Assembly: GCF_006538165.1 (NCBI RefSeq)
Contig: NZ_BDLU01000014.1
Span: 171,365-235,364, forward strand
DNA: 64,000 bases
Direction: 5' to 3'
Source of the DNA: Komagataeibacter diospyri
Lineage (GTDB): Bacteria; Pseudomonadota; Alphaproteobacteria; Acetobacterales; Acetobacteraceae
Below the pieces are notes generated by a model. That model saw only the letters and a program-made list of their open reading frames with translations, ran no database searches and was not told the DNA's origin. Positions 61,165 through 64,000 of this stretch are shown here, piece after piece; within the stretch, counting starts at the first letter, position 1, and every line of letters starts with the position of its first letter. Position numbers and translations under genes: made by a program.

Positions 61165-61773
61165 TCAGTCGTTGCGGCACATGCCGTCCAGCAACACGTC
61201 CAGCGCGGCCGGGACCGGAGCTGACCCGACCTTCTCTTCAAGCAGCTGATTGTTGATCGCCAGCATGGCAAGACCGTGCACCTGCGCCCAGCAGGCCGCC
61301 GCCAGGGCGCTGACGGCAACCGACCGGAAGCTTCCGTCACGTTGCCCGCGTTCCAGAAGACCCAGAAGAATCCCGAAGGTACTCATGGCCGCGTCATGTA
61401 GATGCGGGTCTATCGTCTTGTCTGCATCGGCACTGAACATCAGGCGATAAAGACCGGGATTTTGACAGGCAAACCCGATACAGGCCTGCGCTGCGGCCAC
61501 GAATTGCGCGCGCATGGAAGGCAGGCCTGCCGACATGGCCTCTGTCAGGCTCTCCCCAAGCCTGATGAACCCGATCCGGGCCAGTTCCCGCAGTAGCATC
61601 TCACGATCACGAAAATGCTTGTAAGGGGCTGCGTGGCTGACACCCGTGCGCCGCGCCACCTCCCGCAGGGTGAAAGCCCAGTTCTGATCTGCGGCCAGCA
61701 TGTCCATAGCCGTATCGATCAGGGCACGACGCAGGTTACCGTGATGGTAGGGGCGGTCCTTGATTTCACTCAT
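61165..61773 (-). CDS. TetR/AcrR-family transcriptional regulator
   Basis: The 202-residue protein has a TetR-type HTH (RRALIDTAMDMLAA, FTLREVARRTGVSHAAPYKH) and a helical ligand-binding domain with AACWAQVHGLAMLAINNQLL, typical of the TetR subgroup with a WHG-type C-terminal domain. It is divergent from the aldehyde dehydrogenase gene with 100 bp between. That gap contains a long imperfect inverted repeat that may be its operator. It is expected to repress the adjacent dehydrogenase unit. Confidence 0.9.
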   Translation of the reverse strand: MSEIKDRPYHHGNLRRALIDTAMDMLAADQNWAFTLREVARRTGVSHAAPYKHFRDREMLLRELARIGFIRLGESLTEAMSAGLPSMRAQFVAAAQACIGFACQNPGLYRLMFSADADKTIDPHLHDAAMSTFGILLGLLERGQRDGSFRSVAVSALAAACWAQVHGLAMLAINNQLLEEKVGSAPVPAALDVLLDGMCRND

Positions 61774-61784
61774 TCGTGAGACCT

Positions 61785-61863
61785 ATGTTTGCAAAAGAAA
61801 CTTTCATTGACACCAGATCGTCCTGCTCCATATCCTGCCTGCATAAGTTTCTCCTGTAAACAT
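61785..61863. promoter_or_regulatory. Inverted repeat in TetR-ALDH promoter region
   Basis: Arms at 61785-61805 and 61843-61863 match at 16 of 21 positions, with an exact core AGAAACTT/AAGTTTCT and exact ATGTTT/AAACAT ends. The half-sites flank the shared promoter, consistent with a TetR dimer or paired operators. Confidence 0.5.
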
Positions 61864-61873
61864 GGAGGGCATG

Positions 61874-63280
61874 ATGTCCGATGTTACGCCCGCTGACCTG
61901 CGCCGCATTCTTGATCAGCAGCGCGCTGCATTCCTGAATGCCGGGCCACCCGACCTGAAACAGCGCCGGACCGATCTGCGCCATCTGAAAGCCGAAATCC
62001 TGAAGCGGCGGAGTGACATCCTGCGCGCCCTGAAAACGGATTTCGGCCAGCGGTCGGAACGGGAAAGCGCCATCGTGGAACTGATCCCGCTGGTGCAGTC
62101 GATCAATTACATGATCGCGCATCTGGGACACTGGATGAAACCGCAGCGCCGTCACGTATCGGCCTATTTCCAGTGCGGCCGCGCCTGGGTGGTCCGACAG
62201 CCGGTGGGCATCGTGGGGATTATCGCACCGTGGAATTATCCGGTCTCCCTGGCACTCGTGCCGCTGGCGACAGCCATTGCAGCTGGCAACCGGGCCATGC
62301 TCAAACCGTCGGAATTCACGCCGGCCACATCGGCGGTGATTGGCGAGATCGTTCAGGCCGTTTTTCCGACGGAACAGGCTTCTGTGGTCACGGGCGGTGG
62401 CGAAGTGGGGGCCGCGTTCTCGGCGCTGCCCTTCAATCATATCCTGTTCACAGGCAGCACGGCGGTTGGAAAGAAGGTAGCCGAGGCGGCGGCGCGCAAC
62501 CTGACCCCGGTCACGCTTGAACTGGGGGGAAAGTCCCCGGTGGTGATCGAGCCCGGTTTTTCCATGCAGCGGGTGGCGGACCGCGTGGCGTTCGGCAAGC
62601 TGACCAATGCCGGGCAGACCTGCATCGCACCGGATTATGTGCTGGTTCACGAAGACGACAGGGACACTTTTGCCTCGGCCTGGCAGGAGGCCGTGAAAAA
62701 GCAGCATCCGGGCGGTTACGTCGGGTCACCTGATTATACCGCCATTCTAAACCAGCATCATTACGAGCGACTGATCGGTCTTATCGGCAATGCTGAAACA
62801 CAGGGCGCACGGGTGATCCGGCTGGGGCGCGACTCAGCTGCAGATCATGTTCTGGCCCCCGTGCTGCTGCTGAATGTGACACCGCAGATGGCGGTGATGC
62901 AGGAAGAAATTTTCGGCCCCGTCCTGCCTGTGCTGACCTATCGCACACTGGACGAAGCCATCGCTTTCATCAACGCCCGGCCGCATCCTCTGGCCCTGTA
63001 TTATTTTGGCGACAACCGCACTGAACGCGACAAGGTGTTGAAGAGCACGGTTTCAGGAAACGTCACCATCAATGGCACCCTGCTGCATATTGCGCAGGAT
63101 GACCTGCCGTTTGGCGGGGTTGGGGATAGTGGCATCGGGGCCTATCACGGCAGGGAAGGCTTCATCGCACTCACGCATGCCCGTGGTGTGTACCAACAGG
63201 GTCGTTTCAATGCAGCAACGCTGCTTCAGCCGCCTTTCGGCAAACTCACCGACGCCATCACCAATCTGATCCTGCGATGA
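61874..63280 (+). CDS. Coniferyl-aldehyde-dehydrogenase-like ALDH
   Basis: The 468-residue protein is a class 3-like aldehyde dehydrogenase: IAPWNYPVSLALVPLATAIA, MLKPSEFTP, FTGSTAVGKKVAEAA, the general base in LELGGKSPVV, catalytic Cys in NAGQTCIAPDY, and EEIFGPVLPV. It lacks the hydrophobic C-terminal anchor of fatty aldehyde dehydrogenases and is most like coniferyl aldehyde dehydrogenase (CalB). It oxidises an aldehyde to the acid with NAD(P). GGAGG lies 5 nt before the ATG at 61874; a start at 61862 is also in frame. Its stop overlaps the next start. Confidence 0.85.
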   Translation: MSDVTPADLRRILDQQRAAFLNAGPPDLKQRRTDLRHLKAEILKRRSDILRALKTDFGQRSERESAIVELIPLVQSINYMIAHLGHWMKPQRRHVSAYFQCGRAWVVRQPVGIVGIIAPWNYPVSLALVPLATAIAAGNRAMLKPSEFTPATSAVIGEIVQAVFPTEQASVVTGGGEVGAAFSALPFNHILFTGSTAVGKKVAEAAARNLTPVTLELGGKSPVVIEPGFSMQRVADRVAFGKLTNAGQTCIAPDYVLVHEDDRDTFASAWQEAVKKQHPGGYVGSPDYTAILNQHHYERLIGLIGNAETQGARVIRLGRDSAADHVLAPVLLLNVTPQMAVMQEEIFGPVLPVLTYRTLDEAIAFINARPHPLALYYFGDNRTERDKVLKSTVSGNVTINGTLLHIAQDDLPFGGVGDSGIGAYHGREGFIALTHARGVYQQGRFNAATLLQPPFGKLTDAITNLILR

Positions 63281-63969
63281 CAACGCGCGTGCTGCTTGTC
63301 GGTGGCACCGGCCTCATCGGGCATTTTGTCCATGCGGACCTTGCCACGCGCCCCGACACCGTCGTCACCAGCCTGACGCGTCGGAAATCATGTGAAGCTG
63401 ATCATGTCATGGATTTCGAACGCCTGTGCGCTGCGCCCGAAACGACATTACATGCTGCGGCCCTTTCCGGCGCTGACGCAGCAATTTCCTGTCTGGGCAC
63501 GACACTTCGTACCGCAGGATCGCAGGCGGCCATGTTCCGTGTTGATCACGATTATGTCCTCGCTTTTGCCAGAGGAGCCCGTGTGCTTGGTGCGCGTCAG
63601 TTCATTCTCGTGTCCTCCGTCGGGGCAGGTGGTCCCGGTTTTTACCTCAGGACCAAAGGCGCGATCGAACACGGCATCAGGGCGCTCGGCTTCAGCCGTG
63701 TAGACATCATACGCCCCGGCATGCTGCTGGGTCACCGTGCGGAAGCACGGCCGATGGAGGCGATCGGCCAGCGACTGGCGGCGGTGCTGGCACCGCTGAT
63801 GGTTGGCAGACTCGCCAGATACGGTGCAATTGATGCGAAAACCGTCGCGAAGGCGATTGTCAGGCTTGTGGGGCAGGCGGGGGACGGATGCCGGGCGTAT
63901 GACAATACGGACCTGCGTCGCATAGAGGTGATGTTGTGGACGGCCCCCGCACGGAATGTGCGAGGATGA
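63277..63969 (+). CDS. NAD(P)-binding Rossmann-fold protein (atypical SDR)
   Basis: The 230-residue protein starts with the nucleotide-binding motif VLLVGGTGLIGHFV and has ADAAISCLGTTLRTAG, the Ser of FILVSSVGAGGPG, and the Tyr/Lys-like FYLRTKGAIEHGIRAL. It resembles the NmrA/HTATIP2-like atypical short-chain dehydrogenases. The ATG overlaps the aldehyde dehydrogenase stop (ATGA), so the two genes are coupled and likely regulated by the TetR protein. Enzymatic activity is uncertain. Confidence 0.8.
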   Translation: MTTRVLLVGGTGLIGHFVHADLATRPDTVVTSLTRRKSCEADHVMDFERLCAAPETTLHAAALSGADAAISCLGTTLRTAGSQAAMFRVDHDYVLAFARGARVLGARQFILVSSVGAGGPGFYLRTKGAIEHGIRALGFSRVDIIRPGMLLGHRAEARPMEAIGQRLAAVLAPLMVGRLARYGAIDAKTVAKAIVRLVGQAGDGCRAYDNTDLRRIEVMLWTAPARNVRG

Positions 63970-64000
63970 GATCATCGCCGTCTGCAACGCATGGAGCCAC

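Overview
The window looks like chromosome of an acetic acid bacterium (Acetobacteraceae), most likely Komagataeibacter (the Gluconacetobacter/Acetobacter xylinus group). The main evidence is a four-gene block at 24485-29658 (Crp/Fnr regulator, heme-PAS phosphodiesterase, PAS diguanylate cyclase, Rrf2 regulator) that matches the known cdg1 operon controlling cyclic di-GMP and hence cellulose synthesis in A. xylinum. High GC coding sequence, PQQ dehydrogenases and a split sldBA polyol dehydrogenase fit the same group. I see no rRNA, tRNA, CRISPR array or intact insertion sequence.

Layout. 1-5.8 kb: a minus-strand run of a YidB-like protein, a NUDIX hydrolase, a large multidomain glycosyltransferase, a YbaK-type deacylase and a DUF1275 membrane protein. 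6.6-11.8 kb: purine salvage or catabolism (8-oxoguanine-deaminase-like amidohydrolase, orphan BMP-type binding protein, guanine deaminase), interrupted by a putative PD-(D/E)XK nuclease. 12.2-16.5 kb: a minus-strand unit of phytochrome-like HWE kinase-receiver, PQQ sorbosone-dehydrogenase-like enzyme and cupin protein. 17.0-30.4 kb: c-di-GMP signalling (DosP-like PDE, then the cdg1 operon and a second NsrR-like regulator), with nagA, a RecD/Dda-like helicase and a small protein in between. 30.6-31.0 kb: wreckage of a formate-dehydrogenase-like oxidoreductase and fdhD. 31.3-33.9 kb: sldBA.

34-37.4 kb: tandem phosphoethanolamine-transferase-like genes of identical length (the second apparently with a CTG start). 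37.6-44 kb: tagA, then small exported proteins and lipoproteins on the minus strand, decayed genes, and a larger lipoprotein. 44.6-53.5 kb: gamma-glutamyltransferase, a lipase-like lipoprotein coupled to a DUF4105 (Lnb-type) membrane protein, two small membrane proteins, Old Yellow Enzyme, and a GlcG/HbpS-like exported protein. 53.8-61 kb: TonB receptor plus rhodanese, and an LLM flavin monooxygenase plus ThiM opposite a LysR regulator. 61.2-64 kb: a TetR regulator divergent from a coniferyl-aldehyde-dehydrogenase-like ALDH and an NAD(P)-binding protein.

Two themes connect distant parts. First, gas and light signals appear to feed c-di-GMP: two FixL/Dos-type heme PAS domains, a phytochrome-like kinase without the usual chromophore cysteine, and two Cys3 NsrR-like repressors lie within 17 kb. 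Second, a family of roughly 70-110 bp palindromic intergenic repeats (six copies, both orientations, always next to gene 3' ends) is scattered through the window.
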